Assembly: GCA_934402315.1 (NCBI GenBank)
Contig: CAKRTS010000003.1
Span: 108,226 to 172,225, forward strand
Direction: 5' to 3'
From: an uncultured Acetatifactor sp.
GTDB taxonomy: Bacteria > Bacillota > Clostridia > Lachnospirales > Lachnospiraceae
DNA length: 64,000 bases
Shown: one piece after another, positions 18,730-27,351 of the stretch
Position numbering within the stretch: position 1 is the stretch's first letter
Layout of the letters: each line of letters starts with the position of its first letter
Translations under genes and position numbers: made by a program
Notes under the pieces: generated by a model
The model's input: only the letters and a program-made list of their open reading frames with translations
Database searches by the model: none
What the model was told of the DNA's origin: nothing

Positions 18730-20202
18730 ATGAGACTGAGTATCAATGAGATCGCTGCTTTCTGCGGAGGAAAGCTTGTACTGAAGGACGGTATGAACGC
18801 CGATACAGAGGTCAGCTCTGTTGTGATTGATTCCAGAAAGGCAGAGGCAGGCGGTGCGTTTCTGGCAACGGTGGGAGAGCGCGTGGACGGACACCGCTTT
18901 ATCAGCGGGGTTTTCCAGAAGGGAGCCTGTCTTGCCATAACCGGGAAAAACCCGGAGCTTGTGGAGAAGGAGACAGGCGAGGACTGTTCCGGCTGGGGAA
19001 GCTATGTGCTGGTCGAGGATACGTTGCAGGCGCTGAAGGATATTGCGGAGGGCTATCGGAGAAAGCTTCAGATACCGATCGTCGGCATTACGGGCAGTGT
19101 CGGGAAGACCAGCACCAAGGAGTTTATCGCCGGGGTTCTCTCGGTGAAATATCAGGTATTAAAGACAGAGGGAAATTTCAACAACGAGATCGGTGTCCCG
19201 CTGACCCTGCTGCGCATCAGGGATGAACATCAGGCGGCGGTAGTGGAGATGGGGATCAGCGATTTCGGGGAGATGCACCGGCTCAGCAGGATGGTGCGCC
19301 CGAATGTCTGTGTCATGACAAATATCGGACAGTGCCATCTGGAAAATCTCGGGACGCGCGACGGCATCCTGAAAGCAAAATCCGAGATCTTTGATTTTAT
19401 GGCTGACGATGGTGTGATCTGCCTGAACGGAGAGGATGATAAGCTCAGCACATTAAGAGAGATCAAGGGGCATGTCCCTCATTTCTTCGGATTAGGCGGA
19501 AATGAAATGGAGGAGGTGCGTGCCGGAGAGATCGAGAGCCATGGACTCTGGGGAAGCGATGCAGTGCTGCAGTTTGATGGGCTTGACGATGGCAGATGTC
19601 TTCCGGGAATAAAGGCAGCGGCTGCGGAGACTAAGAAGCTTGAAATTCATGTGCCGCTTCCGGGCAGGCATATGGTTCTCAATGCGGCTGCCGCGGCGTG
19701 TGTGGCAAGGCTGTTCGGACTTTCCTATGAGGAGATCGCGGAGGGGATCGGCAGGGTTCAGCCAGTGAGCGGAAGGAATCACCTGATCCGGCTTGACAGA
19801 TATACCCTGATCGATGACTGCTATAACGCGAATCCGGCATCCATGCGCGCGGCGCTGGAGCTTCTTGCACTGGCGGATACGAAGAAGATTGCGATTCTGG
19901 GAGATATGTTTGAGCTTGGCGCCGATTCGGATGCGCTGCATGCCGGTGTGGGTGAAGCTGCAGTGGCAGCAGGCATTGACGGACTGATCTGTGTCGGTGA
20001 GAATGCGATCCATATCTATGAGGCAGCGGCAGAGCACGCGACGGGAAAGCTGCATATTGCGTATTTCCCGACGTTGGCTGCGCTCTTTGAGACGTTGGAA
20101 AAGGAGAAGGACGAGTATGTGCCGGAGGGCAGCACCATTCTTGTAAAGGCATCGCACGGAATGGAATTTACGAAGGTGCTGGACTTTCTCAAGAATTTAT
20201 AA
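18730..20202 (+). CDS. murF: UDP-N-acetylmuramoyl-tripeptide--D-alanyl-D-alanine ligase
   Basis: The 490-residue Mur ligase adds D-Ala-D-Ala to the UDP-MurNAc-tripeptide in the cytoplasm. The P-loop GSVGKTSTKE (from about residue 121) is preceded by the VVIDSRKAEAGGAFLA N-terminal domain motif typical of MurF. Further features are the EMGISDFGEM block and the DDCYNANPASMRAAL segment that defines the family. The ATG at 18730 follows AAAGGAGAGG. The upstream ddl supplies its substrate. The gene ends six bases before the convergent plsC. Confidence 0.97.
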   Translation: MRLSINEIAAFCGGKLVLKDGMNADTEVSSVVIDSRKAEAGGAFLATVGERVDGHRFISGVFQKGACLAITGKNPELVEKETGEDCSGWGSYVLVEDTLQALKDIAEGYRRKLQIPIVGITGSVGKTSTKEFIAGVLSVKYQVLKTEGNFNNEIGVPLTLLRIRDEHQAAVVEMGISDFGEMHRLSRMVRPNVCVMTNIGQCHLENLGTRDGILKAKSEIFDFMADDGVICLNGEDDKLSTLREIKGHVPHFFGLGGNEMEEVRAGEIESHGLWGSDAVLQFDGLDDGRCLPGIKAAAAETKKLEIHVPLPGRHMVLNAAAAACVARLFGLSYEEIAEGIGRVQPVSGRNHLIRLDRYTLIDDCYNANPASMRAALELLALADTKKIAILGDMFELGADSDALHAGVGEAAVAAGIDGLICVGENAIHIYEAAAEHATGKLHIAYFPTLAALFETLEKEKDEYVPEGSTILVKASHGMEFTKVLDFLKNL

Positions 20203-20208
20203 AGCTTT

Positions 20209-20958
20209 TTATGAGGGGGAAACCGGCATTTCCTCCTTTAATTCAAAATAGCGCCTTTGGATGATGCCGCCTACATAAGTGCCAAGGCTTTTTCTGTCTT
20301 CTTTGTCGAGCTGGTCTATGTAGACCGGCTTGCCGAAGTCGATGATGACGTTTGCCTTTTTAATCTTCGGCAGATGATCCTCGAAGATGGCGGCGGTGTT
20401 TACCAGTGTCATCGGAACAATGGGAACCTTTCCCTTTTCCGCGATCTTAAAGCTGCCGTCATGGAAGGGCAGGAAGGTGTCATTTACCTTATTGCGCGTG
20501 CCCTCCGGAAAGATACACATCGAATAGCCGTTCTTAACCTCCTCGACACCGGCGAGGATTGTCTTCAGCCCCTCCTTGATATTCTTCCTGTCGAGGAACA
20601 GGCAGTGGATGTTTTTCATCCAGATGCGGAGAATGGGGGCTTTTTTCATCTCAATTTTAGCGACATACCCCGTCACACCGGGAAAGTAGGAAAGCGTCAG
20701 GATGACATCGAAAAAGCTGCGGTGGTTTCCGACATAGAGAACCGCCGTGTCCGTCGGAATGTTTTCCAGTCCCTTTACCGTGACCTTTGCGCCGGAGAGA
20801 AAGGCGATGCAGCGGAAGCCCCAGCTGACAAGCGCCTTGGAGCTTCTTGCCTTAAGACCGGGATTAAATTTCCCGATAATCCACTCTACGAGCAGCACCG
20901 GCAGGAACAGGATCAGGTACAGGATAAGATAAAGCACGACTAAAATAAAACGTATCAT
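20209..20958 (-). CDS. plsC: 1-acyl-sn-glycerol-3-phosphate acyltransferase
   Basis: This 249-residue membrane-associated acyltransferase has an N-terminal hydrophobic helix. The catalytic NHRSFFD motif (HX4D) and the substrate-binding FPEGTRNK motif are both intact. It makes phosphatidic acid from lysophosphatidic acid. It is convergent with murF, with only six bases between stop codons, and so is transcribed independently of the cell-wall genes. Substrate chain length cannot be told from the sequence. Confidence 0.92.
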   Translation of the reverse strand: MIRFILVVLYLILYLILFLPVLLVEWIIGKFNPGLKARSSKALVSWGFRCIAFLSGAKVTVKGLENIPTDTAVLYVGNHRSFFDVILTLSYFPGVTGYVAKIEMKKAPILRIWMKNIHCLFLDRKNIKEGLKTILAGVEEVKNGYSMCIFPEGTRNKVNDTFLPFHDGSFKIAEKGKVPIVPMTLVNTAAIFEDHLPKIKKANVIIDFGKPVYIDQLDKEDRKSLGTYVGGIIQRRYFELKEEMPVSPS

Positions 20959-20989
20959 AGAGAAACCTCACAGCATGGAATTTTCGTAT

Positions 20990-21025
20990 TGTCCCGGAGC
21001 TGTGTCGGTACAACGGCTCCGGACA
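20990..21025. other. Inverted repeat in divergent plsC/lipoprotein gap
   Basis: TGTCCCGGAGC (20990-21000) and GCTCCGGACA (21016-21025) are inverted with one bulged base and a 15-base loop. No T run follows on either strand, so this is not a clear terminator. It could be an RNA element in the leader of the lipoprotein gene or a protein-binding site. Confidence 0.4.
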
Positions 21026-21102
21026 GTTACAGTTTAGCATAAATTGCCGATTGTGTACATAGAATACAGCAAAGAAAAGGTTTGTGCGAGGCAACATTGA
21101 AA

Positions 21103-21522
21103 ATGAGACGGAATGTGTGGAAGAGACTGGCGTGTGTGCTGCTTGCGGCAGTTTTACTGTTACAGTCGGGCTGTACCTTTTTAAGCGAGGAGAAGCTCAA
21201 ACTGCGCGATCTTGAGTTTACCGTGCTGGGCGAAGAGAAAATACCGGCGGAGCTGAAGACCATTATCGAGGAGAAGAAGGCGGCGCCCTTCCAGATCACC
21301 TACACGGATAATGAGAATTTGTACATATGTATCGGCTATGGGCAGCAGGAAACCGGCGGCTACAGCATTGCGGTGGAGGAGCTTTACCTGACGGACAGCA
21401 ATATCTGCGTCAATACGAGCCTGCTCGGGCCGGATGCGTCAGAGAAGAGCAATAAGACGCCATCCTTCCCCTATATTGTGCTTAAGACGGAGTTCCTGGA
21501 ACAGACAGTAATCTTTGAATAA
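21103..21522 (+). CDS. Lipoprotein with PrcB_C-like domain
   Basis: The 139-residue product (from ATG 21103) begins with a signal peptide and lipobox LQSGC, giving a lipidated Cys24. The C-terminal half, with the GGYSIAVEELYLTD block and KTPSFPYIVLKTE, resembles the PrcB C-terminal domain. That domain was first seen in the spirochaete dentilisin complex and occurs in many clostridial lipoproteins. Its role here is unknown. An upstream GTG at 21082 would add seven residues before the signal peptide and is less likely. Confidence 0.72.
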   Translation: MRRNVWKRLACVLLAAVLLLQSGCTFLSEEKLKLRDLEFTVLGEEKIPAELKTIIEEKKAAPFQITYTDNENLYICIGYGQQETGGYSIAVEELYLTDSNICVNTSLLGPDASEKSNKTPSFPYIVLKTEFLEQTVIFE

Positions 21523-21612
21523 AGGCTTGCGGCACTTTTCTTTTTCTTCCATTCATGGTAAAATATTACTATGTAAAATTCATACCTCATGAAGGAGAAA
21601 CAGGAGGGTGCC

Positions 21613-22881
21613 ATGCTGCTGATTAAGAATGGATATATGATAGATCCCAAATCGGGATGGGACGGAAACTATGATATTCTGGTGGAAAATGACACGATCG
21701 TAAGGATCGGGAAAAAACTGGAGACGCCCAGGGGAAAGTGTAAGATCATTGATGCGGAGGGGCTGCTTGTAGCGCCCGGGCTTGTGGATGTACATGCACA
21801 TTTCCGCGATCCGGGCTTCACCATGAAGGAGGACATTGTCACCGGCGCTGCCGCTGCTGCAAGGGGCGGCTATACATCGGTGGTGCTTATGGCAAATACA
21901 AAGCCTACCGTCGATAATCCGGATACCTTAAAATATGTGATCGGACGCGGAAAGGAGACCGGCATTCATGTCTACACCTGTGCGAATGTGACGATGGGCA
22001 TGAAGGGGAAGGAACTGACGCCGATGCGTGAGCTTGCCGCAGCGGGTGCGGTCGGTTTCACGGATGACGGGATTCCGCTTATGGACGAAAAAATTGTCCG
22101 GGATGCCATGAAGAATGCGGCGGCGCTTGACCTGCCGATCAGCTTCCACGAAGAGAATCCTGCTTTGATCGAGAACAACGGCGTGAACCGGGGAAGGGCG
22201 AGTGAGCATTTCGGCATCGGGGGGTCTCCCCGCGATGCGGAGATCACGATGGTCGAGAGAGATTTAAAGATTGCCCTTGAGACGGGTGCGAGCATCGATA
22301 TTCAGCATGTCAGTGCAAGGGAGACGGTTGAACTGATCCGCAAGGCGAAGGAGAAGGGGCATAACATCCATGCGGAGGCGACACCCCATCACTTTACGCT
22401 GACGGAGGATGCAGTGATAAAGTACGGAACGCTTGCAAAAATGAATCCGCCGCTGCGCGAGGAAGCGGACAGGCAGGAGATCATACGCGGACTGGTTGAC
22501 GGCACGATAGACATGATTGCGACAGATCATGCGCCGCACACGGCGGAGGAAAAGGCAAAATCCATCACCGAAGCACCCAGCGGAATCATCGGTCTGGAGA
22601 CGGCGCTTGCACTCGGTATCACGGAGCTGATCGATGGCGGTTATCTCACGATGAGACAGCTCCTGACGCTGATGAGTACAAATCCGGCAAATCTCTACCA
22701 TCTAAACGCCGGTTATCTCGCAGAGGGCGGCCCTGCGGACATTGTACTGATAGACACGACGGCGGAATGGGAGCCGTCGGAGTATGCTTCAAAGGCATCT
22801 AACACACCCTTCACCGGCTGGAGGCTGAAAGGAAAGGTGGTAAAGACCATCTCCGGCGGGAAGGTGGTTTACGAGGCGTAG
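21613..22881 (+). CDS. pyrC: Dihydroorotase
   Basis: The protein of about 422 residues catalyses ring closure of carbamoyl aspartate to dihydroorotate in pyrimidine synthesis. The class I metal motif is DVHAHFRDPG, with further ligands at HEENP, QHVSA, and the catalytic aspartate in ATDHAPHT. The length is normal. The ATG at 21613 directly follows GGAGGGTGCC; an upstream in-frame ATG at 21589 would place this ribosome site inside the gene. No other pyr genes are adjacent. Confidence 0.95.
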   Translation: MLLIKNGYMIDPKSGWDGNYDILVENDTIVRIGKKLETPRGKCKIIDAEGLLVAPGLVDVHAHFRDPGFTMKEDIVTGAAAAARGGYTSVVLMANTKPTVDNPDTLKYVIGRGKETGIHVYTCANVTMGMKGKELTPMRELAAAGAVGFTDDGIPLMDEKIVRDAMKNAAALDLPISFHEENPALIENNGVNRGRASEHFGIGGSPRDAEITMVERDLKIALETGASIDIQHVSARETVELIRKAKEKGHNIHAEATPHHFTLTEDAVIKYGTLAKMNPPLREEADRQEIIRGLVDGTIDMIATDHAPHTAEEKAKSITEAPSGIIGLETALALGITELIDGGYLTMRQLLTLMSTNPANLYHLNAGYLAEGGPADIVLIDTTAEWEPSEYASKASNTPFTGWRLKGKVVKTISGGKVVYEA

Positions 22882-22897
22882 GAAGAAGGAATTATGA

Positions 22898-24730
22898 TTG
22901 GATAAAGAAGAAGGGAAACTCTTTTTTGCGTATCTGAATCAAAAGCGGAGTGAATACGGAGTATCCATGGGAAAGCTGTGCAATGGGGTATGTACTCCGA
23001 GAATCATCTCCTATATGGAAAAGGGAGAGCGTTATCCGGAACTGATGCTCCGGGACAGACTCTCTGCAAGACTGGGGATCGATCCCGACGATTACTCGCA
23101 GCTGCTCGATTGTCAGGAATATGACCGGTGGCTCGCCAGACAGACTGTCGTCCATCAGCTTTTCCGTGACAATATGCAGGAGGCGGCAAAGGCATTAAGA
23201 CAGTATGAAGCCGGGTGCGATCAGGATGACCCTTTGGAGAAGCAATTTTGTCTGGGCATGCAGTTTCAGATCCGGCGGCGGGAGCACGCCGACAGGGAGG
23301 AACTGGCTGAAATTTGCAGTCAGGCGGCGGAGCAGACGCTGAAGGGCGTGACGATGCAGAATCTTTATAAGAAGGCTGTATCCGCGCAGGAACTCAATCT
23401 GCTCATGGAGAAGGAATGGTACAGGGCGGAGGGGAGAAGGAGCAGCTTCTTTCTTGCGGTTATGGAATATCTGGAAAAGCATCATATTGATGAAGCGAAC
23501 AGGGTAAAAATCTATCCCAAGGCTGTCCTGTACTGGTGCCGCAGCTGCATGGAGACGCAGCCGGAGGATCCGGAACGCTTTCAGATTCTCGAGTCCTGCA
23601 CGCAGGCGATAGAGTTCTTGAGAGACAGGGGAAGACTATACTATTTCTGGGAACTTCTGGAGCTTAGGAAAGAGCTGCTGGCGGATCTGACCACGCGTTA
23701 CCCGGAGATGGAGAGTATGGAACAGGAAAACAGACAGTGGAAGGAACTGCTGGAGGAGCTCTACGCAGAGTACGGCGTGGAGAAGCAGACCTTTCACGAG
23801 GGCTTTCTCTATGTTTCCAAGCACGCGGAATGTGTCAACGATGTAATCCGGATACGCAGGAAGATGCTGGGGCTGAGCCAGCGGCAGCTCTGTGACGGAC
23901 TCTGCGATGTGAAGACCCTGCGAAGACTGGAGCACCGGCAGACGACGCCACAGAGAGCCATCGTGACACAGCTTCTGATACGCCTCGGGCTTCCGGGTGA
24001 ACTGCGGTATGCCGATGTCCTGACAGATAAGCCGGAGCTGGCGAAGCGGCTGCGGAAAATGCGGGATGCAAATCTTGTTTATCAGACGCAGACCGCAGAG
24101 GACTGGTGGGAAAAGGTCAAGCAGGAGCTTCCTCCGATGCAGAGGTCAAACAGGCAGAAGCTGCTCGGAGAGGAAGCGATTATGGCATGGAAATGTGGAG
24201 AATTACAGCGCGAGGAGTATTGCCGGCGGTTACGGGAGGCGATAGAACTGACACTGCCGCTGAAAGCCTTTCTGCAGCCGGGAGAAAAGTATTTGACAAT
24301 GGGCGAACAGGACTATATCCGAGACCGTATGCGGGGACTGGAACCTTCGGGGGAAGAGTTTCAGCTCTGTATGCAGAGATTCGAGGAGATGTACCGGCCC
24401 TATATGTTTAACGCAAAGATAGAGTCGCTGATTGGAAGCTTTGAATTTATCATGTCATATATCGGGAGCGAGCTGGGAAACAGAGGACAGTTTGACAATG
24501 CGGACGAGTACAGCCGGTTTATCGCGGAAGAAAGCCTGCGGGAGCGCAGATTGCGGTTCCTGCCCGGAGCGATTTATGACCAATGCTGGAACTATGCGGA
24601 GCGCAGAAAGCAGGGTATTTCGATAAAAGCGGACTTAGATACGGAGAGGGAACTTACGAAATGCATTGTACTGAGCCGGATGGTGAAGAATGAGAAGAAG
24701 GAGCGCTTTTATCGAAAAAAGATGCTGTGA
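22898..24730 (+). CDS. Large HTH (XRE-like) regulator with helical-repeat region, RRNPP-like architecture
   Basis: This 610-residue protein has two HTH-like segments. The first is at the N-terminus (about residues 8-60, SMGKLCNGVCTPRIISYMEKG). The second is in the middle (about 310-370, GLSQRQLCDGLCDVKTLRRLE). They are separated and followed by helical, probably TPR-like, sequence. HTH plus TPR is the layout of RRNPP peptide-sensing regulators (Rgg, PlcR, PrgX), though it is larger than those and has a second HTH. The TTG start at 22898 lies behind AGAAGGA, 16 bases after pyrC. A gene for a small membrane-targeted peptide ends 24 bases from its stop on the opposite strand. Peptide sensing is inferred from architecture and context. 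Confidence 0.65.
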   Translation: MDKEEGKLFFAYLNQKRSEYGVSMGKLCNGVCTPRIISYMEKGERYPELMLRDRLSARLGIDPDDYSQLLDCQEYDRWLARQTVVHQLFRDNMQEAAKALRQYEAGCDQDDPLEKQFCLGMQFQIRRREHADREELAEICSQAAEQTLKGVTMQNLYKKAVSAQELNLLMEKEWYRAEGRRSSFFLAVMEYLEKHHIDEANRVKIYPKAVLYWCRSCMETQPEDPERFQILESCTQAIEFLRDRGRLYYFWELLELRKELLADLTTRYPEMESMEQENRQWKELLEELYAEYGVEKQTFHEGFLYVSKHAECVNDVIRIRRKMLGLSQRQLCDGLCDVKTLRRLEHRQTTPQRAIVTQLLIRLGLPGELRYADVLTDKPELAKRLRKMRDANLVYQTQTAEDWWEKVKQELPPMQRSNRQKLLGEEAIMAWKCGELQREEYCRRLREAIELTLPLKAFLQPGEKYLTMGEQDYIRDRMRGLEPSGEEFQLCMQRFEEMYRPYMFNAKIESLIGSFEFIMSYIGSELGNRGQFDNADEYSRFIAEESLRERRLRFLPGAIYDQCWNYAERRKQGISIKADLDTERELTKCIVLSRMVKNEKKERFYRKKML

Positions 24731-24753
24731 ATATACTAAAGAGTCTGAGAAAG

Positions 24754-24924
24754 CTATACATCATCACGAGACATGGGATCGTCATCGCTCACAGTGGAGC
24801 AGAGAGGACCGTTAGAGCTGTGATCTGTGTCACGCGGTATATTTATGATAGAACCCAACAGCAAAAAGAGAATGGAAAATAGTGAAACAGAGTGTAACAG
24901 GGTTGAATAAATTTTTTTCTTCAT
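24754..24924 (-). CDS. Small exported-peptide-like gene (56 aa)
   Basis: The ATG at 24924 (minus strand) is eight bases behind AAAGGAG; an upstream in-frame ATG at 24942 overlaps poorly. The product has a basic start (MKKK), one hydrophobic stretch (about residues 9-28, VSLFSILFLLLGSI) and a polar tail ending DPMSRDDV. This is the shape of a secreted signal prepeptide or a small membrane peptide. It converges on the large HTH regulator, the usual neighbourhood of an RRNPP-type pheromone gene. A TATACT -10 lies at 24961-24966 (minus strand), and its -35 region falls in the adjacent inverted repeat. No family recognised. Confidence 0.55.
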   Translation of the reverse strand: MKKKIYSTLLHSVSLFSILFLLLGSIINIPRDTDHSSNGPLCSTVSDDDPMSRDDV

Positions 24925-24984
24925 TTTGAAAGCTCCTTTCATTTGTATAATTAAAACGTTAGTATAAAAATTTTTTTCCTACAA

Positions 24985-25044
24985 GGGACAGAGTTGTTCC
25001 CATTTTTCGACAGTCTGTGTGAGTTTTTGGAACAACTCTGTCCC
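24985..25044. repeat. 16-bp perfect inverted repeat with 28-base loop
   Basis: GGGACAGAGTTGTTCC (24985-25000) is matched exactly by its reverse complement at 25029-25044, and a T run follows on the plus strand. The left arm covers the expected -35 region of the small peptide gene. It may be an operator, a bidirectional terminator, or a palindromic REP/MITE unit. The following stretch, 25051-25241, holds no gene that I can support. Confidence 0.7.
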
Positions 25045-25241
25045 CTTTTTGTTCTGGCTTTTGTGTGGTATTATTTCATTGTCCGCAGATGAGAGGACAA
25101 ATGCCTGTAAGAACTCAAAGTGTATATGATTGGGTGTCAAAAGGTGTTCCAAAATATAAATACTGTGCCATAGTCTTTATAGAAAAGAGCATTCTTTTGG
25201 CATTCCTATCATGTACATTTTGGGTTTTTCACAGGAATTTT

Positions 25242-26127
25242 TTTCTTGCTTTTTTATATTGAATCTGCTATTATTTATCTTAAGCATATATTCTGAATGT
25301 CAGACAGCAAAAAAAGCTGTTCTATGATCTCTATTTTTCAATGGATTCTATGCTTAAAAACTCACATTTTAACTGCATAGTGCATTGGAAAACAGGGATG
25401 GTATGAGGTATCTTTTGTCCCGGTGCACTGTGGGAACGGAGGGTAGCTTGAAGGATTTACAGGAAATGAACCTGGTGGATGACTTTCTGGTGAACAGCCT
25501 GACAAGTCATAAGATCTATGGGGAGAGCGCGTCCAGATACATTCTGGAGTGTATTTTCCGGAGGAAGATCGGGAAGCTGACGGTGGTTCTGCAGCGTGTT
25601 CTGTGCGGAGAGAATACCGGAGACCACGGCATCCGTCTGGATGTGTATCTGGACGAGGAGACGGGGGAGCTCTTTGATGTGGAACCGGATCAGAACGACA
25701 GCAGGGCGGAGAAGGAGTCGCTGCCGCGTCGCGTGCGGTTTTACCATGCGAAGATCGATGCGGGGAATCTGGCGGCGGGCGAGGACTACGGAAAACTGCG
25801 GAATGTGGTTGTCATCTTTATCACGACCTGCGATCCCTTCGACCGTGACCGCATGGTTTACACGATCCGCAACTGCTGTGTCGAGGAGCCGGATCTGCCG
25901 TATGAGGACGGTGCGGAGACGCTGTTCCTGTACACGAAGGGAACGAAGGGCGATCCGCCAAGGGAGCTTCGGGAGCTGCTACGGTACATGGAGGATTCCA
26001 CCGAGGAGAATGCACGATCGGAAGGATTGAAGGCGCTGCACCGGATGGTGACAGAGGTAAAGCGTGACGGAGAGGTGGGATTTGCGTATATGAAGAGCTT
26101 TGAGCGGGAGCAGAGAGTCAGGGAAGA
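25242..26127 (+). repeat. Direct repeat copy A (leader plus Rpn-like gene core)
   Basis: This segment recurs almost unchanged at 26381-27070. It includes about 140 bases upstream of the gene and most of the coding region. The upstream part contains TTAAGCATA (25280-25288) and its complement TATGCTTAA (25349-25357), which enclose a small CAGC/GCTG hairpin. Copy B differs by a few point changes, one missing base in the hairpin loop and a 195-bp deletion. Confidence 0.9.
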
Positions 26128-26338
26128 GGGCCGGCGTGAAGGTTTAAGCGAGGGTCTAAGCGAGGGCAAGGCGGAGGCGCTGCTGACAGTTCTGGGATGC
26201 AAGGGAGAAGTGCCGGAGGCTTTGCAGAGTAAAATTCTGTCCGAAAAGGATTTGGATTTGCTGAATGATTGGCTTTTGCGGGCGCTTTCCTGTGAGAGCA
26301 TAGAGGAGTTTGTTGCTGCCTTGGAAGAGGACTCCTAA
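25385..26338 (+). CDS. Rpn-family / PD-(D/E)XK nuclease transposase-like protein, copy A
   Basis: This 317-residue protein is of the Rpn (recombination-promoting nuclease, YhgA-like) type common in Lachnospiraceae. It has the LDVYLDEETGELFDVEPD active-site-like segment (Asp, and Glu-x-Asp), the LPRRVRFYHAKID block and the MVYTIRNCCVEEPDLPY block. The C-terminus has EGLSEG-type repeats followed by a unique tail. Members cut DNA and may promote RecA-independent recombination. The only in-frame start is TTG at 25385 with no clear ribosome site, and related proteins usually have about 15 more residues, so translation may be weak or the gene N-terminally decayed. Copy B follows in tandem. Confidence 0.8.
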   Translation: MENRDGMRYLLSRCTVGTEGSLKDLQEMNLVDDFLVNSLTSHKIYGESASRYILECIFRRKIGKLTVVLQRVLCGENTGDHGIRLDVYLDEETGELFDVEPDQNDSRAEKESLPRRVRFYHAKIDAGNLAAGEDYGKLRNVVVIFITTCDPFDRDRMVYTIRNCCVEEPDLPYEDGAETLFLYTKGTKGDPPRELRELLRYMEDSTEENARSEGLKALHRMVTEVKRDGEVGFAYMKSFEREQRVREEGRREGLSEGLSEGKAEALLTVLGCKGEVPEALQSKILSEKDLDLLNDWLLRALSCESIEEFVAALEEDS

Positions 26339-26380
26339 ATGACATACCCATAATCACAGGGACTGATTTTTGTTTTAAAT

Positions 26381-27070
26381 TTTCTTGCTTTTTTATATCG
26401 AATCTGCTATTATTTATCTTAAGCATATATTCTAAATGTCAGACAGCAGAAAAGCTGTTCTATGATCTCTATTTTTCAATGGATTCTATGCTTAAAAACT
26501 CACATTTTAACTGCATAGTGCATTGGAAAACAGGGATGGTATGAGGTATCTTTTGTCCCGGTGCACTGTGGGAACGGAGGGTAGCTTGAAGGATTTACAG
26601 GAAATGAACCTGGTGGATGACTTTCTGGTGAACAGCCTGACAAGTCATAAGATCTATGGGGAGAGCGCGTCCAGATACATTCTGGAGTGTATTTTCCGGA
26701 GGAAGATCGGGAAGCTGACGGTGGTTCTGCAGCGTGTTCTGTGCGGAGAGAATACCGGAGACCACGGCATCCGTCTGGATGTGTATCTGGACGAGGAGAC
26801 GGGGGAGCTCTTTGATGTGGAACCGGATCAGAACGACAGCAGGGCGGAGAAGGAGTCGCTGCCGCGTCGCGTGCGGTTTTACCATGCGAAGATCGATCCG
26901 CCAAGGGAGCTTCGGGAGCTGCTACGGTACATGGAGGATTCCACCGAGGAGAATGCACGATCGGAAGGATTGAAGGCGCTGCACCGGATGGTGACAGAGG
27001 TAAAGCGTGACGGAGAGGTGGGATTTGCGTATATGAAGAGCTTTGAGCGGGAGCAGAGAGTCAGGGAAGA
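26381..27070 (+). repeat. Direct repeat copy B
   Basis: This is the second copy of the 25242-26127 segment. The offset is 1139 bases at the start and 943 at the end because of one missing base upstream and an internal 195-bp deletion. The inverted TTAAGCATA/TATGCTTAA arms and the hairpin are retained. Confidence 0.9.
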
Positions 27071-27233
27071 AGGGCGGCGCGAGGGCTTAAGTGAAGGCCG
27101 GACAGAGGGCTTGAATGAGGGTAAGCGAACTGCCGCCATAAATCTGAAAGCCATGAACATGCCGGTAGAGCAGATTGCAAAGGTGCTCGAAGAAGACGTG
27201 AAAGTTGTAGAAGAGTGGCTGTCGGAGGCGTGA
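26523..27233 (+). CDS. Rpn-family / PD-(D/E)XK protein, copy B with 65-codon internal deletion
   Basis: This copy has 236 residues. It is essentially identical to copy A up to FYHAKID, then jumps to PPRELREL. The 195-bp deletion is in frame and bounded in copy A by a short CGAT repeat. The lost part contains the conserved block after the active-site region. After the REEGRREGLSEG repeats the tail diverges fully from copy A, ending AAINLKAMNMPVEQIAKV and onward, a common end of this family. It uses the same TTG start without a ribosome site. It is probably a derived, possibly inactive paralogue. Confidence 0.7.
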   Translation: MENRDGMRYLLSRCTVGTEGSLKDLQEMNLVDDFLVNSLTSHKIYGESASRYILECIFRRKIGKLTVVLQRVLCGENTGDHGIRLDVYLDEETGELFDVEPDQNDSRAEKESLPRRVRFYHAKIDPPRELRELLRYMEDSTEENARSEGLKALHRMVTEVKRDGEVGFAYMKSFEREQRVREEGRREGLSEGRTEGLNEGKRTAAINLKAMNMPVEQIAKVLEEDVKVVEEWLSEA

Positions 27234-27322
27234 GCGTTAAGTTATACTGAAAATAATGACAAAGGGACATTCTTTGTCTAATATAGCTAAAATTGCCTGC
27301 CCGCTTTTGTTAATTTCAGAAA

Positions 27323-27351
27323 TTGACAACAGCGGGTATCATTATTATAAT
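27323..27351 (+). promoter_or_regulatory. Consensus sigma-A promoter of starch-binding lipoprotein gene
   Basis: TTGACA (27323-27328) and TATAAT (27346-27351) are both perfect and separated by exactly 17 bases. Initiation would fall near 27358, inside the first palindromic operator. This predicts a strong promoter that is tightly repressible. Confidence 0.88.

Noticed and set aside
25065..25262. Small plus-strand ORF of 65 codons
   Set aside because: It lies in an AT-rich gap with no ribosome site and overlaps the end of the inverted repeat and the start of the duplicated leader.
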